Below, one piece after another: positions 54,912 through 63,386 of a stretch of 64,000 nt of DNA. The DNA lies in the NCBI RefSeq assembly GCF_029893355.1, contig NZ_JARZAI010000008.1, forward strand, positions 1 to 64,000, given 5' to 3'. The notes beneath the pieces were generated by a model. The model did no database searches and had not been told where the DNA came from. It saw only the letters and a program-made list of their open reading frames with translations. Position 1 is the stretch's first letter, and each line of letters opens with the position of its first letter. Position numbers and translations under genes: made by a program. The stretch comes from Kitasatospora sp. MAA4. Lineage in GTDB: Bacteria; Actinomycetota; Actinomycetes; Streptomycetales; Streptomycetaceae.

Positions 54912-55059
54912 GGTCCGATTGTCAGCTTGTACGGCTTCTGTCACGTGTGTCTCGACCGCCTTCGATCGTCGTGTCGCGGACCGGTGGTGACGGAATACCC
55001 CGTAGCAGTCGGTCTAAGGTGCCGATACAGCTTGCACGGCACGTCGAGAGGCCCTTTTG

Positions 55060-55578
55060 ATGCCCGAGACCCACACCATGCTCTTCGTCACCTTCCAGGA
55101 CGGGGGCAGTGCCCGCGCCGCCTACGAGGAGGTGAAGGAGGTGCACGGGGTCCGTCAGGCCGCGGTGCTGGAGAGGTCCGTCGACGGGCTGTTGGACGTG
55201 CCCGAGAGCTGGGTGCGCGGAGCCGGCGCGGCGACGGTGGCCGGCGGGGTGGTCGGTGGCCTGGTCGGCCTGCTCGGTGGTCCGCTCGGCGTCTTCCTCG
55301 GGTGGACGGCCGGCACGATGCTGGGCGGCGCGGCCGAGATCCAGCACTTCCAGGACGCCGCCGAGGGCCTGATGGTCTACAGCAGCGGCCTCGCCGAGGG
55401 CGGCAGCCTGCTGATCGCCGAGCTGCGCGAGCACACCCCCGACACCGCCGACGCGATCGCCGCGCGGTACGGCGGCACCGTCGTGCGTCGTCCGGCCGAG
55501 GAGGTGGAGGCCGAGGTGCAGGCGGCCCAGGCGGCAGCCGAGCGCGCGGTCCGGGCGGAGCACGAGGAGGAGGAGTAG
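55060..55578 (+). CDS. DUF1269-like membrane-associated protein
   Basis: A 172-residue protein with a ferredoxin-like N-terminus (TMLFVTFQDGGSARAAYEEV, VHGVRQAAVLERSVDGLLDV), a glycine-rich hydrophobic hairpin (about 52-90: GAATVAGGVVGGLVGLLGG) and a C-terminal domain ending in a Glu-rich helix. This resembles DUF1269 stress proteins; the role is unknown. GAGAGG lies eight bases before ATG 55060. Confidence 0.75.
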   Translation: MPETHTMLFVTFQDGGSARAAYEEVKEVHGVRQAAVLERSVDGLLDVPESWVRGAGAATVAGGVVGGLVGLLGGPLGVFLGWTAGTMLGGAAEIQHFQDAAEGLMVYSSGLAEGGSLLIAELREHTPDTADAIAARYGGTVVRRPAEEVEAEVQAAQAAAERAVRAEHEEEE

Positions 55579-55729
55579 CGGCTGGAGAAAGCTACGGGGG
55601 ACCCGCGGATCAATCGGCCTGAATCAGACATTCGGCCGATTCTGTTCGCTCGCCCGTTTGGGCCACGCTGATAGACGACCGCCCCGGCACCTGCACCCGC
55701 CGGAGCGGCTGAATGTCAGAAAGGCACCG

Positions 55730-57217
55730 ATGAACCACGGCTCCGCGTCCCCCGACGGCTCCGCAGCGAACGGCCCAGGCCACAGCCTCATCGAGCAACA
55801 CGGCGTGGACACCATCCCCGACGCTGAGCGCACCAGCACTCCACGGGACGTGTTGAGCATCCTGATCGGCTCCAACCTGGCGTTCGGTGTGGTCGTCTTC
55901 GGGTGGCTCCCGGTCTCCTTCGGCCTCTCCTTCTGGGCGAGCTGCACCGCGCTGATCCTGGGCACGGCGGTGGGCATCCTGCTGGTCGCGCCGCTGGCCC
56001 TGGTCTCGCTGCGCAGCGCCACCAACCTCTCCACCAGCAGCGGCGCGCACTTCGGCGTACGCGGCCGGCTGATCGGGTCGGTGGTGGGCCTGCTGCTCTC
56101 GCTCGGCTACACCGCGCTGGCGCTCTGGGTGGGCGGCGACGTGGTGGTCGGTGCGCTGAACCGGATGGTCGGCCTGCCGGCCCACGGACCGGCCTACGTG
56201 GTCACGTACACCGTGCTGGCCGCGCTCAGCGCGACGTTCGCGGTCTTCGGCTACCAGCTGCTGCTGAAGCTGGAGAAGTGGCTGATGTGGTGCATGTCGG
56301 TGCTGCTGGTGCTGGGCCTGTTCGCCTTCGCCCCGCACTTCCACGCCTCCCTGCACGGCCACTACCTGCTGGGCGGCTTCTGGCAGACCTGGCTGCTGGC
56401 CGTGGTCTCGGCCGGGCTGAGCGGCCCGATCGCCTTCATCACGCTGCTGGGCGACTACACCCGGTACGTCTCCCCGGCCCGGCACTCCAGCCGCAAGGTG
56501 CTCTGGGCGACCGGTGCCGGACTCTTCCTCGGCCTGCTGATTCCGCAGCTGTTCGGCACCTTCACCGCCGTCGCGACCGGCGCGGGCAGCAACTACGTGG
56601 GCGGGCTGCTGGCCGGCGCGCCGGCCTGGTTCCTGCTGCCGCTGCTGGTCAACGGGCTGATGGGCAGCGCGGGCAACTCCGGCCTGATGCTCTACAGCAT
56701 GGGCCTGGACCTGGACGCGATCCTGCCGCGCGCCACCCGCCTGCAGGCCACCTACGTGGTGGCCGCGATGGCCACCCTGCTGGTCTTCCTGGGCCACTTC
56801 GTCTGGAGCGCCCAGGACGCGGTGACCTCCTTCGTGCTGATCCTCACCGCGATCGGCACGCCGTGGGCGGTGATCACCCTGATCGGCTTCCGGCGCTGCC
56901 GCGGCGACTACGACCGCCCCTCGCTCCAGGTGCTCAACCAGCGGACCCGCGGCGGGATCTACTGGTACAAGGCCGGCTGGAACCTGCCCGCCACCGTCGC
57001 CTGGGTGCTGGGCGGCGCGGTCGGCCTCTGCTCGGTCGACACCCCCGTCTACCAGGGGCCGCTGCTCCCGATGACCGGCGGGATCGACGTCAGCTTCCTG
57101 CTCTCGGGCGCCGTGGCGGCGCTGGTCTACCTGGCGCTCTCGCACCGCTCGCGCGGGCGGGCCGGCGGCACGCCGCTGCCGGTCGCGCGGGAGGAGCGCG
57201 CCCAGGTGTTGGGCTAG
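55730..57217 (+). CDS. NCS1-family nucleobase permease (cytosine/purine type)
   Basis: A 495-residue, 12-helix cation symporter of the nucleobase-cation-symport-1 family. The N-terminal helix has SILIGSNLAFGVVVFGWLPV, helix 3 RSATNLSTSSGAHFGVRGRL, and the loop GDYTRYVSPARHSSRKVLWA is the strongest family signature. Substrates in this family include cytosine, purines, allantoin and thiamine precursors; no catabolic gene is adjacent to choose between them. AGAAAGG precedes the ATG. The stop shares CTAG with the convergent phosphatase gene. Confidence 0.88.
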   Translation: MNHGSASPDGSAANGPGHSLIEQHGVDTIPDAERTSTPRDVLSILIGSNLAFGVVVFGWLPVSFGLSFWASCTALILGTAVGILLVAPLALVSLRSATNLSTSSGAHFGVRGRLIGSVVGLLLSLGYTALALWVGGDVVVGALNRMVGLPAHGPAYVVTYTVLAALSATFAVFGYQLLLKLEKWLMWCMSVLLVLGLFAFAPHFHASLHGHYLLGGFWQTWLLAVVSAGLSGPIAFITLLGDYTRYVSPARHSSRKVLWATGAGLFLGLLIPQLFGTFTAVATGAGSNYVGGLLAGAPAWFLLPLLVNGLMGSAGNSGLMLYSMGLDLDAILPRATRLQATYVVAAMATLLVFLGHFVWSAQDAVTSFVLILTAIGTPWAVITLIGFRRCRGDYDRPSLQVLNQRTRGGIYWYKAGWNLPATVAWVLGGAVGLCSVDTPVYQGPLLPMTGGIDVSFLLSGAVAALVYLALSHRSRGRAGGTPLPVAREERAQVLG

Positions 57218-59004
57218 AACGCCGTCGGGGGCGTCAGGCGGGCGGCGAGGACGGCGACGTCGTCCTCGCCGTGGCCGGCGGCCAGCTCGGTCAGGGCCGT
57301 GTCGATCAGGTGCTCCAGCGGATCCGAGGGGTTCAGCGGCAGCGCCGCGAAGGCGGTCAGCGACTGCTCGATGTCCGTGCCGCGCCGCTCGACCAGGCCG
57401 TCGGTGTAGAGCAGCAGGGTCAGGCCGGGCGTGTAGGGCAGGGTCAGCTGCCGGTAGCCGCCGGTGCCGGTGCCCAGCGGCGGGCCGACCGGCACGTCCA
57501 GCAGCCGTGCGGGCCGTCCCGGCTCCAGTTGGAGCGGCGGCAGGTGCCCGGCGCTGGCGAACGAGTACGTCCCGGCGGCCGGGTCGATCAGCACCAGCAG
57601 GCAGGTCGCCACCCGTTCCAGTTCGAGCGCCTCGACGATCCGCTCGGCCTCGCAGAGGATCTCGTTCGGCCGCAGCTGCTGGAGGGCCAGCGCCCGGACC
57701 AGCGAGCGGTACTCGATCATGGTCGCGGCCGCGTCCAGGCCGTGTCCCATCACGTCGCCGACCACCAGCAGGGTCGAGCCGCCCGGCAGGGCCACCGTGT
57801 CGTACCAGTCGCCGCCCACCTCCGCGCTGGCGCCGGCGGGCAGGTAGCGGCTGGCGCACTCGACGTCCGGGTGCGGGCTCATCGGTTCGGCGAGCAGCGC
57901 CCGCTGGAGCCCCAGTGCGGTCTCGTGCTCCTGGGCGTAGCGCTGCGCGTTGCTGATGCTGGAGGCGGCGCGCCGGGCCAGTTCGGCGACCAGCTCCACC
58001 TCGTCGGGCGTGAACCCGGGGGAGTCGCCGGCCCGGACCAGCACCACCACGCCCACGACCTGCCCGCGCGCGGTGAGCGGGACGAACACCGCTGAGTGCA
58101 GGCCGAGACGGCGGAAGCGCGCCACCTGGGAGGCCTGCGAGACGTTGCTGAGCATCTCCTGCTCGGAGGGGAAGTTGAACACCACCGGCAGCTGCTCGGC
58201 CAGGCAGCGGGAGACCGCGGCCGAGGTCTGCGGGCTGAACAGGACGCCCGGGGAGCCGAGCTGCCGGCCGGCCTTGACCAGCGCGCTGGTGGTGCTGAGC
58301 GCCACCCGGCGCATCCGCAGCGCGGAGGTCGGGATGCTGGAGGCGCCCGGCCGGTCGGTCTCCAGCACGTCCACGCAGGCGATGTCGGCCAACCGGGGCA
58401 CCAGCAGCCGGGTCAGTTCCCTGCAGGTCTGCTCGACGTCCAGGGTGGTGCCGATCCGGGTGGCCGCCTCGTCGAGCAGCACCAGCCGGGTCCGGGCGCG
58501 GTCCAGCGCCTGGCGGATCCGGCGGTCCTCGGTGATCTCCAGGACCATCGCCACCACGCCCACCGGCTCACCGTCGCGGTCCTCCAGCCGGTGGTAGGCG
58601 TTGTGCCACCAGCGCGGTTCGGTGGCCGGCCCGGAGGCGGTGGTGCCCTCGACGGTGTGCATCCGCGGCTCGCCGTCCGCCAGCACCGAGTTCAGCGCAG
58701 TCTCCGCGGCTGCCACGTCGATGCCCGGGACGACGTCCTCCAGGCACTTGCCGAGGTGGTCGGCGGCGGCCACCCCGTTCATGTCGGCCAGCGTGCGGTT
58801 GACGTAGCGGTAGCGCAGGTCGGGGTCGAGGACGGCGATGCCCAGGCTCGCCCGGTCCAGGATCTGCCGGACCAGGTGGTAGTCGTCCAGGGCCGGGAGC
58901 AGTCCGTTCGGCAGGTCGGCGCGGCCGAGCGCGGCGAGCACCTCCCGCGCCTCGCGGTCGGCGAGGACCTCGGAGAAAGGAGGCCGCGGCTCGTTCTGGG
59001 CCAT
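57214..59004 (-). CDS. PAS-GAF-SpoIIE (PP2C) phosphatase, second copy
   Basis: A 596-residue signalling protein: PAS domain at about 35-165 (RASLGIAVLDPDLRYRYVNR, EPVGVVAMVLEITEDRRIR), GAF at about 190-345 and SpoIIE phosphatase at about 370-590, with GGDWYDTVALPGG, VVGDVMGHGLDAAATMIEYR, FASAGHLPPLQLE, LLLYTDGLVERRG and HGEDDVAVLAARL. The metal-binding residues are present. AGGAGGGA precedes the ATG at 59004. Its promoter region holds a 26-bp perfect palindrome at 59073-59098. Confidence 0.92.
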   Translation of the reverse strand: MAQNEPRPPFSEVLADREAREVLAALGRADLPNGLLPALDDYHLVRQILDRASLGIAVLDPDLRYRYVNRTLADMNGVAAADHLGKCLEDVVPGIDVAAAETALNSVLADGEPRMHTVEGTTASGPATEPRWWHNAYHRLEDRDGEPVGVVAMVLEITEDRRIRQALDRARTRLVLLDEAATRIGTTLDVEQTCRELTRLLVPRLADIACVDVLETDRPGASSIPTSALRMRRVALSTTSALVKAGRQLGSPGVLFSPQTSAAVSRCLAEQLPVVFNFPSEQEMLSNVSQASQVARFRRLGLHSAVFVPLTARGQVVGVVVLVRAGDSPGFTPDEVELVAELARRAASSISNAQRYAQEHETALGLQRALLAEPMSPHPDVECASRYLPAGASAEVGGDWYDTVALPGGSTLLVVGDVMGHGLDAAATMIEYRSLVRALALQQLRPNEILCEAERIVEALELERVATCLLVLIDPAAGTYSFASAGHLPPLQLEPGRPARLLDVPVGPPLGTGTGGYRQLTLPYTPGLTLLLYTDGLVERRGTDIEQSLTAFAALPLNPSDPLEHLIDTALTELAAGHGEDDVAVLAARLTPPTAF

Positions 59005-59072
59005 CGTCCCTCCTGGCGGGCTCGGCGTTGCTCCGATCATCCCATTGATGCGGGAGGTGTGTCCTGCGTCCT

Positions 59073-59098
59073 GTCATGCGTCCGTACGGACGCATGAC
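59073..59098. promoter_or_regulatory. 26-bp perfect palindrome, candidate operator
   Basis: GTCATGCGTCCGTACGGACG followed by CATGAC reads identically on both strands, centred between 59085 and 59086. It lies 69 bases upstream of the phosphatase start and 38 bases upstream of the small gene at 59136. The CCGTACGG core is typical of TetR-type operators. A hairpin terminator is less likely because it lacks a loop and lies between divergent genes. Confidence 0.65.
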
Positions 59099-59135
59099 GG
59101 TGCAGCACGGGGCCTGGCGGCCCAGGCTTGGTGCC

Positions 59136-59369
59136 ATGAACAGCACCAGCAGCCCGCGCGACGTCCTGGTCGAGGTCGCGGAGTTCCGTACGGACAGTCG
59201 CTACCGCCTCGTCCACCTGAAGGGGGTCGGCTGGGAGCCGCTCGCCCCCGAGGAGTTCGAGCCCCGCCTCAAGCAGGTCTTCCCCGACATCGACCTGGAG
59301 GACCCGCACCAGGTCCACTGGGCGGACCGGCCCGGCGAGTGGCCCCGCTGGCACCCCGGCGAGGCATAA
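59136..59369 (+). CDS. Small hypothetical protein
   Basis: A 77-residue acidic protein (RDVLVEVAEFRTDSRYRLVH, LKGVGWEPLAPEEFEPRLKQ, DLEDPHQVHWADRPGEWPRW) with no signal peptide or membrane segment. I do not recognise the family. ATG 59136 has no ribosome site; CAGGCT seven bases upstream could be a -10 box. Codon use fits its neighbours. Confidence 0.65.
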   Translation: MNSTSSPRDVLVEVAEFRTDSRYRLVHLKGVGWEPLAPEEFEPRLKQVFPDIDLEDPHQVHWADRPGEWPRWHPGEA

Positions 59370-59495
59370 GCACCGCGTCAAGGACCTCAGGAACTTCTCA
59401 TTGCGGGGATCGCCGCAGGCCGCAGGGCCCGGAGCACACTGGAAAGTGCTGCGGAGACGTCCGCCCCCGCAGCGGGGCAGGAGAGGCGGCGCGCG

Positions 59496-59825
59496 ATGAA
59501 CTACCGATTTCCGCATCACCATGGCGGTGGCTGGATGGGCGGCTGGGGCGGTTGGGGCTTCGGTCTGGTGGCGCTCGGCGCCTTGGTCCTCCTGGTCCTG
59601 ATCGTCGTCCTGATGGCGCTCATCTACCGCCGGCAGTCCTCGCACCAGTCGGTCGCCGCTGCCGGCGCCTCGCCGATGCGCTGGGCACCGCCCCCGCCCG
59701 AGGCCGGTCGCGAGCCCGGGCCCGACGCCGCCCGGATCCTGGGCGAGCGCTACGCCAGGGGCGAGATCGACGACGAGGAGTACCAGCGGCGTCTGAACAT
59801 GCTGCGCGGGCCCGGGCCGCAGTGA
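59496..59825 (+). CDS. Small SHOCT-domain membrane protein
   Basis: A 109-residue protein with a His/Gly/Trp-rich N-terminus (HHHGGGWMGGWGGWGFG), one membrane helix (about 22-44) and a C-terminal SHOCT motif (ILGERYARGEIDDEEYQRRL). Family members are widespread and of unknown function; the His-rich start might bind metal. AGGAGAGG lies eight bases before the ATG. Confidence 0.87.
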   Translation: MNYRFPHHHGGGWMGGWGGWGFGLVALGALVLLVLIVVLMALIYRRQSSHQSVAAAGASPMRWAPPPPEAGREPGPDAARILGERYARGEIDDEEYQRRLNMLRGPGPQ

Positions 59826-59837
59826 CGGCCGGCGGAT

Positions 59838-59871
59838 CGTCGGCGCCCGACGGCGAGGTCGGGCGCTGACG
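59838..59871 (+). terminator. Terminator before the sugar ABC operon
   Basis: A 14-bp stem with one G-U pair (59838-59851 with 59858-59871) and a 6-base loop, 12 bases after the SHOCT gene. Confidence 0.75.
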
Positions 59872-59996
59872 GTTCGTCGGCTGGGGGGGCGGGGGCGGCC
59901 GGGGGCAGGCACACGTTCGGCCGAGCTGCGGTGGCAGGACCCGACGGGGCGTCAGAGACTCGGAGGCCGGGGGGCCCGACGTCTGGAGGCGTTCCC

Positions 59997-61118
59997 TTGA
60001 AGCTCGGCCTTTCCCGTGCCGTGATCGCGGCCACCGTGGTTTCCCTCGCCCTCGTCACCGCCTCGTGCGGCAGCGCGAAGAAATCGTCCGGCAGCTCGGC
60101 CGCCTCGGGCGGCAGCTCCACCGCGGCGATCAAGATCGGTCTGCTGCTCCCGGAGACCAAGACCACCCGCTACGAGCAGTTCGACAAGCCGCTGATCGAG
60201 GCGCAGATCAAGGCGCTGGACCCGAACGCGCAGATCGACTACTACAACGCGAACCAGGACGCGACCACCCAGCAGACCCAGGTGGACACCGCGCTGACCA
60301 AGGGCAACCAGGTGCTGATCCTGGACGCCGTGGACGCCAAGGCGATCCAGTCCTCCGTGCAGAAGGCGCACGACGCGGGCGTCAAGGTGATCGCCTACGA
60401 CCGGCTGGCCCAGGGACCGGTGGACGCCTACGTCTCGTTCGACAACAACAAGGTCGGCCAGCTGCAGGGCGCGGCGCTGGTGGCCGCGGTCGGCGGCAAG
60501 GCCTCCAGCGGCAAGGCCTCCAGCGGCAAGATCATCATGATCAACGGCTCGCCGACCGACCCGAACGCGGCGCAGTTCAAGGCGGGCGCGCACAGCGCCA
60601 TCGACGGGAAGCTCACTATCGGCAAGGAGTACGACACGCCGAACTGGGACCCGAACAACGCCAACCAGGAGGCCGCCGCCGGGATCACCGCGATCGGCGC
60701 CTCCAGCGTGGTCGGGGTCTACTCCGCCAACGACGGCATGGCCGCCGGCATCGCCACCGCGCTGAGCGCGGCGAGCCTCAAGGTCCCGCTGACCGGCCAG
60801 GACGCCCAGCTTGACGCGGTGCAGCGGATCCTGGTGGACACCCAGACCATGTCCATCTACAAGCCGTACAAGCCGGAGGCCGACACGGCCGGGACGATGG
60901 CGGTCGCGCTGGCCCAGTCCAAGCCGCTGCCCGCCTCCGCGACGCCGACCACCGCGACCAGCGGCAGCGGCCAGACGGTGCCCTCCGACCTGATCACCCC
61001 GATCGTGCTGACCAAGGACAACATCAAGACCACGGTGGTCGCCGACGGCCTCTACACGGTGGCCCAGATCTGCACGCCGCAGTACGCCTCGGCCTGCACC
61101 GCGGCCGGCCTCAGCTAG
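59997..61118 (+). CDS. xylF: Sugar ABC transporter substrate-binding lipoprotein (XylF-like)
   Basis: A 373-residue periplasmic-binding-protein-type lipoprotein. The signal peptide ends in the lipobox VTASC, with Cys 24 as lipid anchor, then a Ser/Gly linker. The type I fold begins IKIGLLLPETKTTRYEQFDK, and ANQDATTQQTQVDTAL, VIAYDRL, YSANDGMAAGIATAL and LTGQDAQLDAVQRI match the xylose/ribose binding family. It starts at TTG 59997, with GGAGG at 59985-59989. It heads an operon with an ATPase and a permease. Xylose is the best guess from resemblance to streptomycete xylFGH. Confidence 0.87.
   Translation: MKLGLSRAVIAATVVSLALVTASCGSAKKSSGSSAASGGSSTAAIKIGLLLPETKTTRYEQFDKPLIEAQIKALDPNAQIDYYNANQDATTQQTQVDTALTKGNQVLILDAVDAKAIQSSVQKAHDAGVKVIAYDRLAQGPVDAYVSFDNNKVGQLQGAALVAAVGGKASSGKASSGKIIMINGSPTDPNAAQFKAGAHSAIDGKLTIGKEYDTPNWDPNNANQEAAAGITAIGASSVVGVYSANDGMAAGIATALSAASLKVPLTGQDAQLDAVQRILVDTQTMSIYKPYKPEADTAGTMAVALAQSKPLPASATPTTATSGSGQTVPSDLITPIVLTKDNIKTTVVADGLYTVAQICTPQYASACTAAGLS
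60495..60530 (+). repeat. 15-bp tandem duplication in xylF
   Basis: A 15-base unit (GGCAAGGCCTCCAGC) is repeated in tandem and followed by GGCAAG, giving GKASSGKASSGK in the protein. It inserts five residues without changing the frame. Confidence 0.75.
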
Positions 61119-61163
61119 TCCAGAACCAGTCCAGAACCTCGGTCGGACAAGGGAGTTGGTACC

Positions 61164-61958
61164 GTGACAGTCGCACCCACGGCAGCTGCACCGGTCCTGG
61201 CGTTGCGCGGGATCTCCAAGCGGTTCGGCGCCGTCCAGGCACTGACCGACATCGAACTGGAGGTCCCGGCGGGCCAGGTGGTCGCCCTGGTGGGCGACAA
61301 CGGCGCCGGGAAGTCCACCCTGGTCAAGTCCGTCGCCGGGGTCAACCAGCCGGACGAGGGCGTCATCGAGTGGCAGGGGCGGCCGGTCACCATCCACCGG
61401 CCGCAGGACGCCCAGCACCTCGGCATCGCCACCGTCTACCAGGACCTCGCGCTCTGCGACAACCTGGACGTGGTGGGCAACCTCTTCCTCGGCCGGGAGA
61501 TCCGGCGGTTCGGGGTGCTGGACGAGGTCGAGATGGAGAAGCGTTCGCGGGAACTGCTCAACACGCTCTCCATCCGGATCCCCAGCGTGCGGATCCCGAT
61601 CGCCTCGCTCTCCGGCGGGCAGCGGCAGACCGTCGCGATCGCCCGCTCGCTGATCGGCGAGCCCAAGGTCGTCATCCTCGACGAACCCACCGCGGCCCTG
61701 GGTGTTGAGCAGACCGCCCAGGTCCTCGACCTGGTCGAGCGGCTGCGCGACCGCGGCCTCGGGGTCATCCTGATCAGCCACAACATGGCCGACGTGATGG
61801 CCGTCGCGGACCAGGTCGCGGTGCTGCGCCTGGGCCGCAACAACGGCGTCTTCGACCGGCGCTCGACCAGCCAGGAAGAGATCATCTCCGCCATCACCGG
61901 CGCCACGGACAACGCCGTGACCCGCCGCAAGGCCCGTGGCACGGAGGGCAAAGATTGA
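61164..61958 (+). CDS. xylG: Sugar ABC transporter ATP-binding protein (XylG-like)
   Basis: A 264-residue single ABC ATPase. Walker A is GDNGAGKSTLVK, the Q loop lies in TVYQDLALCDNLDVVGNLFL, the signature is LSGGQRQTVAIA, Walker B is VVILDEPTAALG and the switch His is in LISHNMADVM. Most sugar ATPases of this class are double (about 500 residues); a single domain is usual for streptomycete XylG and FrcA. AGGGAG lies eight bases before the GTG. The last Asp codon and the stop TGA are created by the TnpB element, whose end begins at about 61955; the original end was probably GTEGKE. Confidence 0.88.
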   Translation: MTVAPTAAAPVLALRGISKRFGAVQALTDIELEVPAGQVVALVGDNGAGKSTLVKSVAGVNQPDEGVIEWQGRPVTIHRPQDAQHLGIATVYQDLALCDNLDVVGNLFLGREIRRFGVLDEVEMEKRSRELLNTLSIRIPSVRIPIASLSGGQRQTVAIARSLIGEPKVVILDEPTAALGVEQTAQVLDLVERLRDRGLGVILISHNMADVMAVADQVAVLRLGRNNGVFDRRSTSQEEIISAITGATDNAVTRRKARGTEGKD

Positions 61959-63225
61959 CATCCACCCCGCCCTGAAGGGCGGGGGCTCCTCCCGCGCCTG
62001 CGGTACGGCCACCCGTGCCGGTCAGATCGCTGAGGCGGGTTCCCCGTTCATCAGGCTGTGCCTGGAGTGGGATTGCCACACCGGGTCTTACCGGCCCTCC
62101 GGGGGCGTTTAGTCTGTCCGCCTGCCCGGCGGCCAGGATGTTTCGAGCAGCATTGAGGTCACGGTCATGGACCACACCGCACGCCGTACAAGCCCACTCG
62201 CGGATAGCGAGGGGTTTGGGCCCGTCGCGGTGCCCGCACTCCGAGCAGAGCTGGGAGGAAGGGAACGCACGATTGACGATGCCGACGGTCCGCCCGTACC
62301 GGGCTGCTTTCTCTTCGAGCAGTCGCCGGAAGGTGGACCATCCGGCGTCGTGGACGGACTTGGCCAAACGGCCACGGCTCAGGCCGCGCACATTCAGATC
62401 CTCCAGGTACACCGCTTGGGTTTCGCGGATGATGCTGGTGGTCTTCTTGTGCAGCCAGTCCATGCGGGTGTCGGCCACCTTGGCGTGCGCCTTGGCGACC
62501 TTCCTGCTGGCCTTCGCCCGGTTCTTGCTTCCCTTGGCCTTGCGGGAGAGTTCGCGCTGCACGGCCTTGAGCTTCTTCTCCGCCTTCCGCAGGAAGCGCG
62601 GATTGTCGATCACGGAGCCGTCCGAGAGGACGGCGTACGTGGTCAGGCCCAGGTCGATACCGACCTCGGCGTCCAGCCGGGGAAGGATCTCCGGTTCCAC
62701 ATCCACCACGAACGAGGCGTAGTACCGGCCCGACGACTCCAGCACGACCGTCACGGACGTCGGCTCGGCGGGAAGGGCCCGGGACCACTTCACCCGCACG
62801 TCGCCGATCTTCGCCAGGTTCAGCTTCCCGTTCCCCCGGATGCGGAACCCGTTGCGGGTGAACCGCAGCGACTGCCGTGTGTCCCGCTTGGACTTGAACC
62901 GGGGCAGTCCGACCTTCCGGCCCTGCCGCTTGCCAGACACGCTGTCGAAGAAGTTGCGGTAGGCGGTGTCCAGATCGCGCAGGGACTGGATCAGTGGGTC
63001 CACGCCCACCGAGGCCAGCCACGCGCGCTCGGCCGTCTTCTTCGCGGCCGTGATGACCTGCTTCTGCACATCGGTGGCCCTCGGATGCGGCAGGCCGCCC
63101 TTGCGGGCCTCCTTCCGCATCGCCAAAGCATCGTTGTACACCACCCGCGCGCACCCGAAAGTCCGGGCCAACGCGGAGCGCTGACCTACCGTCGGATAGA
63201 CCCGATAGGAGTATCTGAGGTGCAC
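61894..63225 (-). CDS. tnpB: TnpB RNA-guided endonuclease (IS200/IS605 type)
   Basis: A 443-residue TnpB. The RuvC active site is intact: D191 (GIDLGLTTYAVL), E275 (VYLEDLNVRGL) and D356 (HDRDLNAARNIL). A zinc finger with C327, C330, C346 and C349 lies between. The N-terminal wedge starts HLRYSYRVYPTVGQRSALAR. No tnpA is near, so the element is of the IS1341 (TnpB-only) kind. The reading frame runs past the element's end: the last 20 residues (from NLCPP) are encoded by the antisense of the ATPase gene. GTG 63225 has no ribosome site. Confidence 0.92.
   Translation of the reverse strand: MHLRYSYRVYPTVGQRSALARTFGCARVVYNDALAMRKEARKGGLPHPRATDVQKQVITAAKKTAERAWLASVGVDPLIQSLRDLDTAYRNFFDSVSGKRQGRKVGLPRFKSKRDTRQSLRFTRNGFRIRGNGKLNLAKIGDVRVKWSRALPAEPTSVTVVLESSGRYYASFVVDVEPEILPRLDAEVGIDLGLTTYAVLSDGSVIDNPRFLRKAEKKLKAVQRELSRKAKGSKNRAKASRKVAKAHAKVADTRMDWLHKKTTSIIRETQAVYLEDLNVRGLSRGRLAKSVHDAGWSTFRRLLEEKAARYGRTVGIVNRAFPSSQLCSECGHRDGPKPLAIREWACTACGVVHDRDLNAARNILAAGQADRLNAPGGPVRPGVAIPLQAQPDERGTRLSDLTGTGGRTAGAGGAPALQGGVDVNLCPPCHGPCGGSRRCPWRR
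61955..62110 (-). ncRNA. Possible omega RNA at the 3' end of tnpB
   Basis: TnpB elements encode a guide RNA that overlaps the 3' end of tnpB and ends at the element boundary. Here that region is GC-rich and ends in the hairpin at 61965-61984. The guide would continue into host sequence beginning TCTTTGCCCTCCGTGCC on the minus strand. The 5' limit is a guess. Confidence 0.4.
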
Positions 63226-63386
63226 GAGATCAAGCTACCGGGGCCCACTGACAACCCGGCCGGTCAGAACACCCGAGGCTCATTCTGGCGCTCCCTGCCG
63301 CCGAGCCAAGGAATCGCTCCCGCCTTCCGGGCGGGCGGACCCCCTTCTCATCGGCCTGAGGGCCGGGGCTTTCCGGGAGACATCAG
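61955..63386 (-). mobile_element. TnpB-only IS200/IS605-family element inserted in the sugar ABC operon
   Basis: The left end on the plus strand begins TTGACATCC with the hairpin CCCCGCCC-TGAA-GGGCGGGG (61965-61984), the usual right end of IS1341-type elements read on the other strand. The other end carries CGGCC-TGAG-GGCCG (63352-63365), about 21 bases from the presumed boundary. As expected for this family there are no terminal inverted repeats and no target duplication. Removing 61955-63386 restores AAAGA joined to GTGAGC. The boundary at 63386 may be off by one base or so. Confidence 0.75.

Noticed and set aside
59073..59098. A transcription terminator.
   Set aside because: The palindrome has no loop, and it lies in a divergent promoter region where no transcript would be expected to end.
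61955..63386. A CRISPR-associated Cas12-type locus, suggested by the RuvC/zinc-finger nuclease.
   Set aside because: Length, domain layout and element ends fit TnpB of an IS200/IS605 element, and no repeat-spacer array is present anywhere in the window.
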